Below are positions 38,138 through 47,731 of a DNA stretch of 64,000 nt, piece by piece. The stretch comes from Sinorhizobium kostiense (GTDB lineage Bacteria > Pseudomonadota > Alphaproteobacteria > Rhizobiales > Rhizobiaceae), in NCBI RefSeq assembly GCF_017874595.1, contig NZ_JAGILA010000002.1:62001-126000 (forward strand). The letters are read 5' to 3'. Each line of letters opens with the position of its first letter. Positions within the stretch are counted from its first letter, which is position 1. The position numbers and the translations under genes are program-made. The notes below the pieces were generated by a model, which was not told the origin of the DNA, did no database searches, and saw only the letters and a list, made by a program, of their open reading frames with translations.

Positions 38138-39702
38138 CTTTCTGCTCCGGGCAGGTTGAAATTGGCCTGATACACGTCGCGTTCGTGGCTGGACGGATCC
38201 TCTGCAACGAGGGCAAAACCTTCTTCCGCCTCGGCAAAAGAAGCCTTGGGCAGGGTGACGAATATCTTGAGCGACGTGACCTTGTCCGGCTCGACGCCGA
38301 GCGTGAAGCTCCGCCCGGTCGCCTGTCCTGCCACGCGCATGGTCGCGCCCGGCATACCCTCGATCCGCAGGCTGATGGTGCGCTGTTCGGGGATCATATT
38401 GAGCAGCTTGACCACGTAGCCGTTGCGCACGGAACCGTCGGATTCGACGACGAATTGGGGGTTGCGGTCGTGAAGGACATTCAGCTCCAGGCGATCGCGC
38501 GCCAGCAGGCCGATCAGAAGACCGATTCCGACGAGCGTCCAGACGCCGAAATAGAGGAGAACGCGAGGGCGCAAGATGATGCGCCAGTTGAGATCCCGCA
38601 CGTCGTCGGTGAAGGCACCGTTGGTATCGCGCACGCGTGTCGGATCAATGGGCGCTGTCCCGCCGCTGGTTGCGAGGCTCATATTGGCGGCATAGTCGCT
38701 GAGTGTCGCATAGGAGATCAGGCCGCGCTCGCGACCGAGTTTGTCCATTACGCCGTCACAGGCATCGATACAGAGGGCGCAGGTGATGCATTCGAGCTGC
38801 TGTCCGTCGCGGATGTCGATGCCCATGGGGCAAACAGCGACGCAGGCGTTGCAATCGACGCAATCGCCGACGACCTCTCCTGCCGCGGCGGCCTTCTTCG
38901 CGTGGCGTGAGCGCGGCTCGCCACGCCAGTCGTTGTAGGTGACGACGAGCGAGTTCTCGTCCAGCATGGCCGCCTGGATGCGCGGCCAAGGGCACATATA
39001 GGTGCAAACCTGCTCGCGCATCAGCCCGCCGAAAACGTAGGTCGTGGCCGTCAGGATCGCGATGGTGGTATAGGCGACGGATGGCGCATCCAGCGTGAGC
39101 AGGCTCGCCAGGAGCGATGGCGCATCGGCAAAATAGAATATCCAGGCGCCTCCGGTCGCAACCCCGATTGCCATCCAGATCGCATGCTTGGCTACGCGCT
39201 TGCGGATCTTGTCGAGGCTCCAGGGCGCGGCGTCGAGGCGCATTCGGGCATTGCGGTCCCCTTCGATGAAGCGCTCGACGACCAGGAAGAGATCGACCCA
39301 GACCGTCTGCGGGCAGGTATAGCCGCACCAGGCGCGCCCGACCGCCGAGGTCACAAGGAACAGGCCGAAGCCTGCCATCACCAGAAGACCCGCGACGAAA
39401 AAGAATTCCTGCGGCCATATCTCGATGAAGAAGAAATAAAAGCGTCGGGAAGCGAGGTCGATGAGAACTGCCTGATCTGGCGCATGCTCCCCGCGGTCCC
39501 AGCGGATCCACGGCGTCAGATAGTAAATGCCGAGCGTCACCAGCATCACCAGCCACTTGAACTGCCGGAAGCGGCCCTCTGCCCGTTTCGGGAAGATCTT
39601 CCGGCGCTTTTCATAGAGCGGCTTGCGGACATGCGCGGCATTGACCGGTTCGGCTTCGAGCCGTTCGACGGTGGCGGCCTTGTTCACGGGCTGGTGAAGC
39701 AT
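38134..39702 (-). CDS. fixG: Cytochrome oxidase assembly iron-sulfur protein FixG (CcoG)
   Basis: A 522-residue membrane protein with about five helices and a cytoplasmic ferredoxin domain. Two [4Fe-4S] motifs are visible, CVDCNACVAVCP and CITCALCIDACD, and GRAWCGYTCPQTVW marks the NapH/FixG family. CcoG proteins have been linked to copper reduction during cbb3 assembly. The C-terminal IG-like periplasmic domain is present (ERDVYQANFNLPGAER at the end). The ATG at 39702 is preferred to a TTG six codons upstream. It heads the fixGHIS operon and has an FNR-type box 65 bases upstream. Confidence 0.97.
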   Translation of the reverse strand: MLHQPVNKAATVERLEAEPVNAAHVRKPLYEKRRKIFPKRAEGRFRQFKWLVMLVTLGIYYLTPWIRWDRGEHAPDQAVLIDLASRRFYFFFIEIWPQEFFFVAGLLVMAGFGLFLVTSAVGRAWCGYTCPQTVWVDLFLVVERFIEGDRNARMRLDAAPWSLDKIRKRVAKHAIWMAIGVATGGAWIFYFADAPSLLASLLTLDAPSVAYTTIAILTATTYVFGGLMREQVCTYMCPWPRIQAAMLDENSLVVTYNDWRGEPRSRHAKKAAAAGEVVGDCVDCNACVAVCPMGIDIRDGQQLECITCALCIDACDGVMDKLGRERGLISYATLSDYAANMSLATSGGTAPIDPTRVRDTNGAFTDDVRDLNWRIILRPRVLLYFGVWTLVGIGLLIGLLARDRLELNVLHDRNPQFVVESDGSVRNGYVVKLLNMIPEQRTISLRIEGMPGATMRVAGQATGRSFTLGVEPDKVTSLKIFVTLPKASFAEAEEGFALVAEDPSSHERDVYQANFNLPGAER

Positions 39703-39766
39703 GGGCAGGTGTCTCGACAATCATTCGTTTGTCAAAGAGTTTTGCCCGATGCGGGGCCAGGAGACC

Positions 39767-39780
39767 TTGATCTGCGTCAA
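39767..39780 (-). promoter_or_regulatory. FixK/FNR-type box of fixGHIS
   Basis: TTGATCTGCGTCAA matches TTGAT-N4-ATCAA at nine of ten positions. It ends 65 bases before the fixG ATG. The 286-base gap to fixP holds GC-rich inverted repeats but no clear terminator with a T-tract. Confidence 0.85.
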
Positions 39781-39988
39781 GTATGCGCTTGCCGAGGGTG
39801 CGGCAAGTCGCCGCCAGGCGTCTCTCCAGCGTTTGCGGCGCACCTGGGGCCGGCCTGAGGGACCGGCCGGACTTCAGCCGAAGCAGCGATTGATTGAAAA
39901 GGCAGGGCGCCCCACTCCCGGGCGGTTGCCCGAGAGGCGGCACCCTGCTCGCCCCTGCCTCTCTTGGTTGTCCCCGAAATCCCGGTGG

Positions 39989-40858
39989 CTACTCGCCGCC
40001 GCCAAGCGAGTGAACGAAGATCGCGAGTTGCTTGACCGTGTTGTCGCCGAGACGCGGCAGCCAGGCCGGCATGACGCCGTGTCTTGGCGTCTTCATCTGT
40101 TCGATCACCGCCTGCTCGCCGCTGCCCTTCAGCCAGATCGCGTCGGCGAGGTTCGGCGCCCCGAAGTCACGGCTGCCGGTGGCGTCCTCTCCGTGGCAGG
40201 AGGCGCAGTTGTCCGCAAAGAGCTGCTTTCCGGGCTCCGCCAAGGCTGCATCCGACGGCGTGCCGGTGAGGCTTACGACATAGGCGGCGGTCTGGCGCAG
40301 CTCATCCTGCGTCAACATGTCGGCGAAGGAGGGCATCTCGGAAACGCGCGTCCCGTCGTCACCGGTATGGCGAACGCCGTGGGCGATCGTGTGGTAAAGC
40401 TCCTCAGGGCTGCCGCCCCAGAGCCAATCGTTGTCGTTCAGGTTAGGGAAGCCCTCGGCACCCGCCGCGCCCGACCCATGGCATTGCGCGCAGTTCACTT
40501 TGAAGGCCGAAGCGCCGGCCGCGATCGCGAATTGCTGCAGCTGCGGATCGGCGATGATCTCATCGACCGTGCTTGAAGCGATGCGTTTCACGTAGCTGGC
40601 CTGGCCCGCCTTCGCATCAGCGAGATCGGTGCTGACTTGCGCGCGGCTGGAGTAACCGAGCACGCCGGTGGTGGCCTCGGTCAACAACGGCCAGGCGGGA
40701 TAGGCGATCGTGTAGCCGATTCCCCAGAGCATGGTCGCGTAGAAAGTGTAGACCCACCAGCGCGGCATGGGATTGTTAAGCTCGCGGATTCCGTCCCACT
40801 CGTGCCCGGTCGTTTCGACGCCGCTGACCTCGTCAACATGTTTTTGCTTGTCCGCCAT
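39989..40858 (-). CDS. fixP: Cbb3 oxidase diheme subunit FixP (CcoP)
   Basis: A 289-residue membrane-anchored diheme cytochrome c of the cbb3 oxidase. One N-terminal helix (WWVYTFYATMLWGIGYTIAY) is followed by two heme c sites, CAQCH and CASCH, with distal methionines in the following loops (SEMPSFADM and RHGVMPAW). It passes electrons to FixO and FixN. It starts three bases after fixQ and ends the fixNOQP operon. Confidence 0.98.
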   Translation of the reverse strand: MADKQKHVDEVSGVETTGHEWDGIRELNNPMPRWWVYTFYATMLWGIGYTIAYPAWPLLTEATTGVLGYSSRAQVSTDLADAKAGQASYVKRIASSTVDEIIADPQLQQFAIAAGASAFKVNCAQCHGSGAAGAEGFPNLNDNDWLWGGSPEELYHTIAHGVRHTGDDGTRVSEMPSFADMLTQDELRQTAAYVVSLTGTPSDAALAEPGKQLFADNCASCHGEDATGSRDFGAPNLADAIWLKGSGEQAVIEQMKTPRHGVMPAWLPRLGDNTVKQLAIFVHSLGGGE

Positions 40859-40861
40859 GGA

Positions 40862-41014
40862 TCAGTCCTCCTGCAGCGGGATAGAGGCGGCCCTTTGAGC
40901 GGCCTTCTTGCCGCCTGGCCGGAAAGTGAAGGTGATAACGCCGAGGAAGAAGAGCACCATCGCAAGCAGGCCCCAGCTATCGGCGAAATGGCGCATTGCC
41001 GTGTAGGTTTCCAT
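40862..41014 (-). CDS. fixQ: Cbb3 oxidase subunit FixQ (CcoQ)
   Basis: A 50-residue single-helix protein (FADSWGLLAMVLFFLGVITF and then FRPGGKKAA), the small stabilising subunit of cbb3 oxidase. I start at the ATG at 41014; the frame upstream overlaps fixO and is not coding. Spacing to fixO is ten bases and to fixP three bases, so the operon is tightly packed. Confidence 0.94.
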   Translation of the reverse strand: METYTAMRHFADSWGLLAMVLFFLGVITFTFRPGGKKAAQRAASIPLQED

Positions 41015-41024
41015 CTCTGCCCCC

Positions 41025-41756
41025 TCAGCGGTATCCGGTTGCGTCGTCATAGGTTGAAAAGTCGACGAGAGTGCCGAGCATCTGGAGATAGGCGACAAGC
41101 GCATCCATCTCGGTCAGCTTCTGCGGGTCACCGTCAAAGTCGCCGACCTTGGCCTTGGGATAGCGGGCCTCGACGCCTGACGTGTCCACGTTCGGATCGG
41201 CCTGAGCCCTCAGGTCGGCGGCCGCATTTTCGATCATCTCGTTGGTGTAAGGGACGCCGACCGCTCGGTTGGCCTTGAGGCTCGTCGCGACGTTCCGGAC
41301 CTCGAGCGGTGTCTCCTTGAGGAAGGCGTAGCTCGGCATCACCGATTCCGGAACGACCGAACGCGGCTCGATCATGTGCTGCACATGCCATTCGTTCGAA
41401 TAGCGGTCGCCTACGCGGGCGAGATCCGGACCAGTTCGCTTCGATCCCCATTGGAAGGGATGGTCGTACATGGATTCTGCGGCGAGCGAGTAGTGTCCAT
41501 ACCGTTCGACCTCGTCTCGGAACGGGCGGACCATCTGGCTGTGGCAGACATAACAGCCTTCACGGATATAGATGTCGCGGCCCGCGAGCTCGAGCGGCGA
41601 ATAGGGCCGCATGCCTTCGACCTTCTCGATGGTATTCTCGAGGTAGAAGAGCGGCGCTATTTCCACGATTCCGCCGATGGAAACGGCCACAAGCGAACCG
41701 ACCAGCAGAAGCGTGGCATTTCGCTCGAGCAACGCGTGTTTGTCTAGAATGGACAT
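41025..41756 (-). CDS. fixO: Cbb3 oxidase monoheme subunit FixO (CcoO)
   Basis: A 243-residue membrane-anchored cytochrome c with one heme site ([12 protein letters not shown]), preceded by an N-terminal helix. [20 protein letters not shown] and [20 protein letters not shown] are typical of CcoO. It is essential for cbb3 oxidase and sits between fixN (12 bases upstream) and fixQ. Confidence 0.98.
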   Translation of the reverse strand: MSILDKHALLERNATLLLVGSLVAVSIGGIVEIAPLFYLENTIEKVEGMRPYSPLELAGRDIYIREGCYVCHSQMVRPFRDEVERYGHYSLAAESMYDHPFQWGSKRTGPDLARVGDRYSNEWHVQHMIEPRSVVPESVMPSYAFLKETPLEVRNVATSLKANRAVGVPYTNEMIENAAADLRAQADPNVDTSGVEARYPKAKVGDFDGDPQKLTEMDALVAYLQMLGTLVDFSTYDDATGYR

Positions 41757-41768
41757 CGACTAGCCCTC

Positions 41769-43388
41769 CTATTCTGCAGGCGCCGGCAGCGGTACAGCGC
41801 CGACGATCGGAGCCTCGTCGCGAAGCCGCCCGAGGATTGTCATTGTTATGTTGAAGGCCATGAGCACGGCGCCGGCCAGGAACAGAGCGCCGCCGACAGC
41901 GCGCATGACGTAGTAGGGGAACATGGCTGCGACTGTTTCCGCAAAGGAATAGACGAGGAAGCCCTGGTCGTCGTACTCGCGCCACATCAGCCCCTGCTGG
42001 ATACCGGCGACCCACATGACGGCGGCGTAGATGACGATGCCGAGGGTCGCGAGCCAGAAGTGCCAATTGACCATGCGCACGCTATAGAGCCGTTCGCGGT
42101 TCCAGAGCTTCGGCACGAGATAGTAGATGGCGCCGAAAGTGATGAGGCCGTTCCAGCCGAGCGCGCCGGAATGCACGTGACCGATGGTCCAATCCGTATA
42201 GTGGCTGAGCGAGTTCACGGCCTTGATCGACATCATCGGCCCCTCGAAGGTCGCCATGCCGTAGAAGGCGACCGCCATGACCATCATTCGGACCACGGGA
42301 TCGGTACGGACCTTGTCCCAGGCGCCGGAGAGGGTCATCAGACCATTGATCATGCCGCCCCAGGAGGGCATCCAGAGCATGACCGAGAAGACCATGCCGA
42401 GCGTCTGCGCCCAATCCGGCAGTGCCGTGTAATGCAGGTGGTGGGGACCCGCCCAGATGTACATGAAGATCAGCGCCCAGAAGTGGATGATTGACAGCCG
42501 GTAGGAATAGACGGGGCGGTTAACCTGCTTGGGGATGAAGTAGTACATCATCGCCAGGAAGCCGGCCGTCAGGAAGAAGCCGACGGCGTTGTGGCCGTAC
42601 CACCATTGCGTCAACGCGTCCTGCACGCCTGAGAAAGCCGAGTAGCTCTTGGATCCGAGGAAAGAGACCGGCACCGCCAGATTGTTGACCACGTGCAGCA
42701 TCGCAATGGTGACGATGAAGCTGAGATAGAACCAGTTCGCCACATAAATGTGCGGTTCCTTGCGTTTCAGGATCGTCCCCAGAAAGACGACAAGATAGGC
42801 AACCCAGACGACGGTGAGCCAGAGGTCGACATACCATTCCGGCTCCGCGTATTCGCGGCTCTGGGTAATTCCGAGCAGGTAACCCGTGGCTGCAAGTACA
42901 ATGAAGAGCTGGTAGCCCCAGAACACGAACCAGCCGAGATCGCCGCCGAACAGCCGCGCGCGGCTGGTTCGCTGGACGACATAGAAGGAGGTCGCGATCA
43001 GCGCGTTGCCGCCGAAGGCAAAGATGACGGCGGAGGTGTGCAGTGGACGGACCCGGCCGAAATTGAACCAGGGCTCGATGTTGAGGTCCGGAAAGGCAAG
43101 CTGCAACGCCACGACCACGCCAACGAGGAACCCCACCACGCCCCAGAACATGGTGGCGATAACGCCATATTTTACGACCTCGTCGAAATACTCCGATTGC
43201 CGAGGCGCGCCGCCAGCGGGTATGGGGCGAAAGTCCGTGCGGCGCATGAGCACCAGCGTGCCGCCGAGCAGCACAAAGAACAAAATCCACATATGGGCGC
43301 CGAAAAGGCGATCCTGGGCGAAGCCTGCTCCGACCAGCGCCAGGAAGGCGCCGACCGCAAGCACGATCATCTCGACTGTGTGTTTCAT
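41769..43388 (-). CDS. fixN: Cbb3 oxidase catalytic subunit FixN (CcoN)
   Basis: A 539-residue heme-copper oxidase subunit I of the cbb3 class, which reduces oxygen to water with very high affinity. It has about 12 helices. Conserved parts include [20 protein letters not shown] with a heme ligand His, [20 protein letters not shown] with the copper His, and [19 protein letters not shown] with the late histidine pair. The ATG at 43388 (MKHTVEMIV) begins the family N-terminus. It heads fixNOQP and has a perfect FNR/FixK box about 100 bases upstream. Confidence 0.98.
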   Translation of the reverse strand: MKHTVEMIVLAVGAFLALVGAGFAQDRLFGAHMWILFFVLLGGTLVLMRRTDFRPIPAGGAPRQSEYFDEVVKYGVIATMFWGVVGFLVGVVVALQLAFPDLNIEPWFNFGRVRPLHTSAVIFAFGGNALIATSFYVVQRTSRARLFGGDLGWFVFWGYQLFIVLAATGYLLGITQSREYAEPEWYVDLWLTVVWVAYLVVFLGTILKRKEPHIYVANWFYLSFIVTIAMLHVVNNLAVPVSFLGSKSYSAFSGVQDALTQWWYGHNAVGFFLTAGFLAMMYYFIPKQVNRPVYSYRLSIIHFWALIFMYIWAGPHHLHYTALPDWAQTLGMVFSVMLWMPSWGGMINGLMTLSGAWDKVRTDPVVRMMVMAVAFYGMATFEGPMMSIKAVNSLSHYTDWTIGHVHSGALGWNGLITFGAIYYLVPKLWNRERLYSVRMVNWHFWLATLGIVIYAAVMWVAGIQQGLMWREYDDQGFLVYSFAETVAAMFPYYVMRAVGGALFLAGAVLMAFNITMTILGRLRDEAPIVGAVPLPAPAE

Positions 43389-43489
43389 GGTTGGGTCCCC
43401 AACGTCTCTCCGAATGCTGACCGGCGCGCCTCCCCGGCGCACGCGTCACCAAGTCTGCTGAGGATTGTCAGAAGCGCTCCCGCAGCACC

Positions 43490-43503
43490 TTGATTCAGAT
43501 CAA
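43490..43503 (-). promoter_or_regulatory. FixK/FNR-type box of fixNOQP
   Basis: TTGATTCAGATCAA matches the consensus TTGAT-N4-ATCAA at all ten positions and is extended by CC and GG on its flanks. It lies 102 bases upstream of the fixN ATG. The 331-base gap (43,389-43,719) otherwise holds only the repeat below. Confidence 0.92.
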
Positions 43504-43642
43504 GGTGGCGTGCGGCTCGCCTCGCCGAGTTGATGGAAAATGCTGAAAGTTGAGGGATGACCCACCTCCCCCGCATCTACCGCGGGTGAGCGATGCGGAC
43601 GCATGGGACAGGCGGAAGAGCTTTGATAGAGCCGCGGTTCTT

Positions 43643-43718
43643 TTCAGACGCGCAAAGGTTCTGTAGCGCCTCGAGGCTGCACATCGAGCTTCCCGAAAAT
43701 CGGTTTGGCGACCGATGC
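43643..43718. repeat. Rhizobial intergenic palindromic element
   Basis: TTCAGACGCGCAAAGG followed by CTGTAGCGCC, then ACATCGAGCTTCCCGAAAAT and CGGTTTGGCGACCGATGCG, joins inverted copies of the two motifs found at 33,639 and 56,270. It lies inside the low-oxygen block, between fixN and the flavin-binding protein gene. Confidence 0.65.
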
Positions 43719-43719
43719 G

Positions 43720-44175
43720 CTACGGCTGAACCTCGCAGGTCTCGCGGCCAGTCATCTCGTCGATGTCGATACTGAAGAAGATGTGCGCATACCCGCCCGA
43801 AATCTGTTGCGGTACAGGCTTCAGGCCGCCGGGCTCCCACCAGTTAGGCTTCCTTTGAAGAAGGGACCATGCATCAAGGCATTCGCAGTAGCGTTCGCCT
43901 GAGGGACGCAGCTCCCGGTAAAGCCCGGTAATGACTACACTCTTCCAATTGAGCTTGCCAGAGAACTGGTCAACCTGGAGACAAACGTTGGGATTGGCGC
44001 GCATCCAATCGATTTTTTGTCCCGGCATCGAAAAGCAATAAAGGTGAGTGCCCGAAAGTGCATAGGTGATGGGCACGATGTAAGGCTGGCCGCCCTTGCA
44101 GCACGCCAGTCGAGCCAGATCGCCGGAAGCGACGATCTCGTGGCATTCCCGCCGAGACATTTCCCTGACGAACAT
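43720..44175 (-). CDS. Pyridoxamine 5'-phosphate oxidase-like flavin-binding protein
   Basis: A 151-residue split-barrel protein. MFVREMSRRECHEIVASGDL, LARLACCKGGQPYIVPITYA and QVDQFSGKLNWKSVVITG are the recurring parts of the pyridoxamine-oxidase-like family whose members bind FMN or F420. Such small proteins are common beside oxidase and stress genes; no reaction is established. The ATG at 44175 follows GGAGGGAGAGGCC, a strong ribosome binding site. It sits between fixK and fixN on the same strand, so it is likely in the microaerobic regulon, though no FNR-type box is seen directly upstream. Confidence 0.82.
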   Translation of the reverse strand: MFVREMSRRECHEIVASGDLARLACCKGGQPYIVPITYALSGTHLYCFSMPGQKIDWMRANPNVCLQVDQFSGKLNWKSVVITGLYRELRPSGERYCECLDAWSLLQRKPNWWEPGGLKPVPQQISGGYAHIFFSIDIDEMTGRETCEVQP

Positions 44176-44290
44176 GGCCTCTCCCTCCACGGCGCGAAGC
44201 GACCTCACCGTTTGGCGGCCGACCTCGAGAAGGCGGCAGAACCGAGCGCGCCAATCGGGTTCGAAACGCGCCTGGGCTTCGCACTCAGCC

Positions 44291-44929
44291 TCAGCAGCAA
44301 AGCGAACGAAGAGCGTCGAGCCTCATGATGTCCACCGTCCTTGCGTCTCTGAGAGCGATGACACTACGCGCCTTCAGCTTGGTCATGACACGCGATACCG
44401 TCTCGATCGTGAGACCGAGATAGTCGGCAATGTCCTGTCGCGACATCGGCAGTCGCAACAGCCTGCCTCCTCCCTGACGTTCGCAAAGATCGACGAGGAA
44501 TGCGGCGATCCGCTCCACGGCACATTGCCTGCCGATCACCAGGAGATGCTGCTGGGCCCGCGCCATCCCGGCCAAGGCGAGCGCGAGAAGGTCGCGCGAA
44601 CGTTCCTGCATATGCCGGCGCCCGAAGACCGCCAGTGTTGTGTCCGTTATGGCTTCGGCAAAGAAAGAATGGTCGGTTCCCGCTTCGAAACCGAACATTT
44701 CGCCTGGGAGATGAAAGGATACGACCTGCCGGCGCCCGTCCGAAAGCAGGCGGTAGACGCGCACGGCTCCAGTCGAAACCTGGTAGCACTTATCGTTCAA
44801 ATCGCCTTCTGCATAGATCTCGCGACCTGCCTTGTAGGTGGCGACAAGATGGGGTCCGGAAACCTGGGCCTTTGCGAGCTGTTCGGCCTGCTCGACGGAC
44901 TGTTGTCTGGCTTGTGCGGCGGCGTACAT
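44291..44929 (-). CDS. fixK: Nitrogen-fixation regulator FixK (CRP/FNR family)
   Basis: FixK is the CRP/FNR regulator that relays the FixLJ oxygen signal to the fixNOQP and fixGHIS operons. The 212-residue protein has an N-terminal barrel (REIYAEGDLNDKCYQVSTGAV and FHLPGEMFGFEAG) and the recognition region LPMSRQDIADYLGLTIETVS with E..SR contacts that read TTGAT-N4-ATCAA. There is no N-terminal Cys cluster, so it is not an oxygen sensor itself. The sequence is close to S. meliloti FixK as I remember it. A FixJ-type site lies about 65 bases upstream. Confidence 0.96.
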   Translation of the reverse strand: MYAAAQARQQSVEQAEQLAKAQVSGPHLVATYKAGREIYAEGDLNDKCYQVSTGAVRVYRLLSDGRRQVVSFHLPGEMFGFEAGTDHSFFAEAITDTTLAVFGRRHMQERSRDLLALALAGMARAQQHLLVIGRQCAVERIAAFLVDLCERQGGGRLLRLPMSRQDIADYLGLTIETVSRVMTKLKARSVIALRDARTVDIMRLDALRSLCC

Positions 44930-44993
44930 GTGTTATCCCCTGTTCGCTGTGGGGACAGATTGCCAATTCGCGTGAATTGGAGAAATTCGGTTA

Positions 44994-45015
44994 GGTCACT
45001 AAGGGAAATTACTTA
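44994..45015 (-). promoter_or_regulatory. FixJ-type binding site of the fixK promoter
   Basis: On the minus strand TAAGTAATTTCCCTTAGTGA lies 65-86 bases upstream of the fixK ATG. AAGTAATTTCCCTTA resembles the FixJ site known from rhizobial fixK promoters. It overlaps the last bases of fixT, including its TAA stop. Confidence 0.75.
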
Positions 45016-45362
45016 GCCGCTTCGATCAGGCATTTGATTACGCCGAGCAGGTCGGGGCCGGTGAACGGCTTCGTCAATACAGCATTGTCGACATGCGCTT
45101 TGTGCGCCGACAAGCCGTCGACCAACAGAACGGCTCTCGCTCCGAGATTCTTGAGGAATTGCGTGGCGGCCTGCGGCTCCGATCTCAGTATCTCATCATC
45201 GACAATCGTGCACAGCGCGCCGCGGGAAGAGTGTTCGGCCTTCTGAACGGTGTCGTAGGACTCGGTCGTATATCCTTCGACCTCAAGCGCGAACGCCACG
45301 GACCTTCGGAGCCCCTGATCCGCTGCAACGACGACAATGCTTCTTCCACTTAACAACTTCAA
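45009..45362 (-). CDS. fixT: FixT-like antikinase, receiver-domain protein
   Basis: A receiver-fold protein of about 117 residues. IVVVAADQGLRRSVAFALEV aligns with the start of FixJ, and VLTKPF keeps the receiver Lys. The acidic pocket Asp-Asp of FixJ is Ala-Ala here, and the Thr/Ser switch region reads VLLVDGLS, so phosphorylation is unlikely. This fits S. meliloti FixT, which inhibits FixL. The start is uncertain: the TTG at 45362 after GAGCGGGAT puts the fold directly at the N-terminus, while an ATG at 45404 would add 14 residues without a ribosome binding site. It lies between fixJ and fixK. Confidence 0.8.
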   Translation of the reverse strand: MKLLSGRSIVVVAADQGLRRSVAFALEVEGYTTESYDTVQKAEHSSRGALCTIVDDEILRSEPQAATQFLKNLGARAVLLVDGLSAHKAHVDNAVLTKPFTGPDLLGVIKCLIEAAK

Positions 45363-45454
45363 ATCCCGCTCATCCGGCGTGCGTCGGCAGCCATGAGCAG
45401 GCATTAGAGTGCTTGCGGCGATCCGACGCATTGCGCGAGATCAACTCGGAAAAG

Positions 45455-46069
45455 CTAGGAAGGACCGAAACCTGCGGCGAGAGCCATTCGAACGAGGTGC
45501 GCAAGGCTCTTCGCCTTCATCTTGGTCATCACATTGGCGCGGTGCACCTCAACGGTGCGCGGGCTGATGTCCAGGTCGTAGGCGATTGTTTTGTTGGGAA
45601 GACCCGCCACGACCGCAGAGAGCACCTGGCGTTCTCTCTCGCTCAGCGCGTCGAGCCTCGCCTGGATGTTACCGATCTCGTCCGAATCGCCCTCCGGAAC
45701 AATCAGATGTTCGGATGCCCTTTCAATCGCCTCGATGATCACGGAGTCCTCGAACGGCTTCTCGATGAAATCCACCGCCCCCGCCTTCATGGCCTCTACC
45801 GCCATTGGCACGTCGCCGTGTCCGGTTATCACGATCGACGGTATCTTGATTTTCCTGTCGCTGAGATTGCGCAGGAGCTCGACGCCGGACATACCCGGCA
45901 TCCTCAGATCCGTCACGAGAATGCCGTTTCTGACGTCCGGTGCGAAGGCGAGGAAGGCGTCGGCCGATTGATGAATCTTGACCGCGAAGCCACTCATAGT
46001 CAGCATGAAGGCTAGCGACTTCCTGACCGCCTCCTCGTCGTCGACAATGTGAACCGTGTAATCAGTCAT
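45455..46069 (-). CDS. fixJ: Response regulator FixJ
   Basis: The 204-residue partner of FixL. The receiver domain has the acidic pair in [11 protein letters not shown], phosphorylation site Asp54 in [12 protein letters not shown] and Lys in IEKPFED. The C-terminal LuxR-type domain has [15 protein letters not shown] and [20 protein letters not shown]. Phosphorylated FixJ activates fixK, and nifA elsewhere. It overlaps fixL by four bases (ATGA). Confidence 0.98.
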   Translation of the reverse strand: MTDYTVHIVDDEEAVRKSLAFMLTMSGFAVKIHQSADAFLAFAPDVRNGILVTDLRMPGMSGVELLRNLSDRKIKIPSIVITGHGDVPMAVEAMKAGAVDFIEKPFEDSVIIEAIERASEHLIVPEGDSDEIGNIQARLDALSERERQVLSAVVAGLPNKTIAYDLDISPRTVEVHRANVMTKMKAKSLAHLVRMALAAGFGPS

Positions 46070-47577
46070 TGATCGATCCGTTCATCTCCATAGGCGGGAA
46101 GCGTGAACCGGAAAGTAGCCCCGCCGGCCGCATTTTTCGAGACGGTCATCTCGCCGCCATGCGCCTCGACGATGCGCTTCGAAATGGAAAGTCCGATACC
46201 CATTCCGCTGGCCTTCGTGGTGACGAATGGCTTGAATAACTGACCGGTGATCTCCTCTGGAATACCTCCGCCGGTATCTTCTACGACGACTGCAACCTCG
46301 CCCGGATCGGCAGGCATCGTTAAAATCGTCAGCTCTCGGCGTTCCACCTGACGCATTGCCTCGATCGCATTACGCATCAGATTGATGAGGACCTGCTGGA
46401 CCTGGATCCGGTCGACCATCACCATTTCGGCACCGGGCAAATACTCGAATACCGTCCGCACCCCTTGCTCGCGAGAACCGACCAACGCCAAGGCGGCGGC
46501 CTCTTCCACCAGTTTGCGAATATCTTCCGGCGCCTTTTCGGTCTCGCCCTTGGTGACGAATTCCCTGAGATGTTTGATGATCTGGCCAGCCCGCAGAGAT
46601 TGGCTCGCGACCTCCTCGAGCGCTTCGCGCATTCGTGTTGCGACGGCGGCGTCCATGTCTCGCAACAGCCTCACACATCCATGGGCATAGTTGGCGATCG
46701 CCGACAACGGCTGGTTCAGCTCGTGCGCCAGCGTCGATGCCATTTCACCCATCTCGTTGAGCCGGGCGAGGCGTGCCAGTTCAGCCTGAATCTGCTCGAG
46801 CCTCTCGGCGGACTCCTCCCGCTCCGTGAGGTCCCTGATGAAGCCGGTGAAAAACCTCTCGCCGCCTGACTGCATCTCTCCCACGGCGAGCTTCATCGGA
46901 AACGTCGATCCGTCCTTCCGTTGCCCAGTGACGACGCGATCGATGCCGATGATCCGCCTTTCTCCAGTACTTAAGTAGCGCTGCATGTATCCGTCGTGTT
47001 CGCGGCGATAGGGTTGCGGCATCAAGATGCGCAGGTTCTCGCCGATGACTTCCTCCTCCGCATATCCGAACTGCCGGACGGCCGCGGCATTGAAGGAGAC
47101 GATCGTGCCATCGGTGGCGCTGACCACCGTGGCGTCGGGAACCGTATCCAATATCGATCTCAGATGCGCATCCCGAGCCTTCACGACGTCCTCCGTCGTG
47201 GCGATGGCACGTCTCGCCGCCTGGAGCACTTCCGCGAGAGCCATGGTCAGGAGCATTGCCATCGCGAAGGAAATCAACTCGATGGCGCTCGGATCAGAGC
47301 CGCTATCGAATTGCTGAAGAGTGGCCGCTGCGGCAAACGACAGCCCGGCGGCAAAGGCGACCAGGCCCGGTCTGCCGGCCATTGCGACGAGAAGGATCGC
47401 CGGGATGAAGGAAAAGAGAACTGCGTTACCGCCCAAGAGCTGCCATAACCCGATGCGCAGCGCAACAACGCACGACACCGCCGCCGCCGCGAGTATGTAG
47501 GCCGAGGTGCGATCGAGTTGCCATCTTATGAGCGACCGCCCCAGCCGCGTCCCCTCGACGATGCTCTTTGATTGCAT
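46066..47577 (-). CDS. fixL: Oxygen sensor histidine kinase FixL
   Basis: A 503-residue membrane-bound heme sensor. Four hydrophobic segments lie in the first 115 residues. The heme-binding PAS domain follows, with the proximal ligand His194 in [13 protein letters not shown], at the same number as in S. meliloti FixL. The kinase core has the H-box [20 protein letters not shown] with His285, also the S. meliloti position, then N-box [10 protein letters not shown] and G-boxes EDTGGGIP and [11 protein letters not shown]. Oxygen binding switches off kinase activity. The ATG at 47577 follows AAAAAGGA directly; 30 residues of the longer frame are not family-like. It is the first gene of fixLJ. Confidence 0.98.
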   Translation of the reverse strand: MQSKSIVEGTRLGRSLIRWQLDRTSAYILAAAAVSCVVALRIGLWQLLGGNAVLFSFIPAILLVAMAGRPGLVAFAAGLSFAAAATLQQFDSGSDPSAIELISFAMAMLLTMALAEVLQAARRAIATTEDVVKARDAHLRSILDTVPDATVVSATDGTIVSFNAAAVRQFGYAEEEVIGENLRILMPQPYRREHDGYMQRYLSTGERRIIGIDRVVTGQRKDGSTFPMKLAVGEMQSGGERFFTGFIRDLTEREESAERLEQIQAELARLARLNEMGEMASTLAHELNQPLSAIANYAHGCVRLLRDMDAAVATRMREALEEVASQSLRAGQIIKHLREFVTKGETEKAPEDIRKLVEEAAALALVGSREQGVRTVFEYLPGAEMVMVDRIQVQQVLINLMRNAIEAMRQVERRELTILTMPADPGEVAVVVEDTGGGIPEEITGQLFKPFVTTKASGMGIGLSISKRIVEAHGGEMTVSKNAAGGATFRFTLPAYGDERIDQ

Positions 47578-47731
47578 TCCTTTTTCCACTGCAGGAATTA
47601 AATTGTGCGGTATCGTCGCGACTCGGGTCGCGGCCGGGCCCCGCACTCTCGTGCCTCTATAGTCCATCTTTGTGCAAGATGGCCATCGGGCCAGTATGGA
47701 ACAAATCGTCCCATGAATGCAGGGCTTGAAG

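Noticed and set aside
39830-39960. GC-rich inverted repeats after fixP
   Set aside because: A hairpin around CTCCCGGGC...GCCCGAGAG can form, but it has a mismatch and no T-tract, so I do not call a terminator.
47578-47731. GC-rich inverted repeats between napC and fixL
   Set aside because: Segments such as CGACTCGGGTCG are short and imperfect; neither a terminator nor a regulatory box can be supported.
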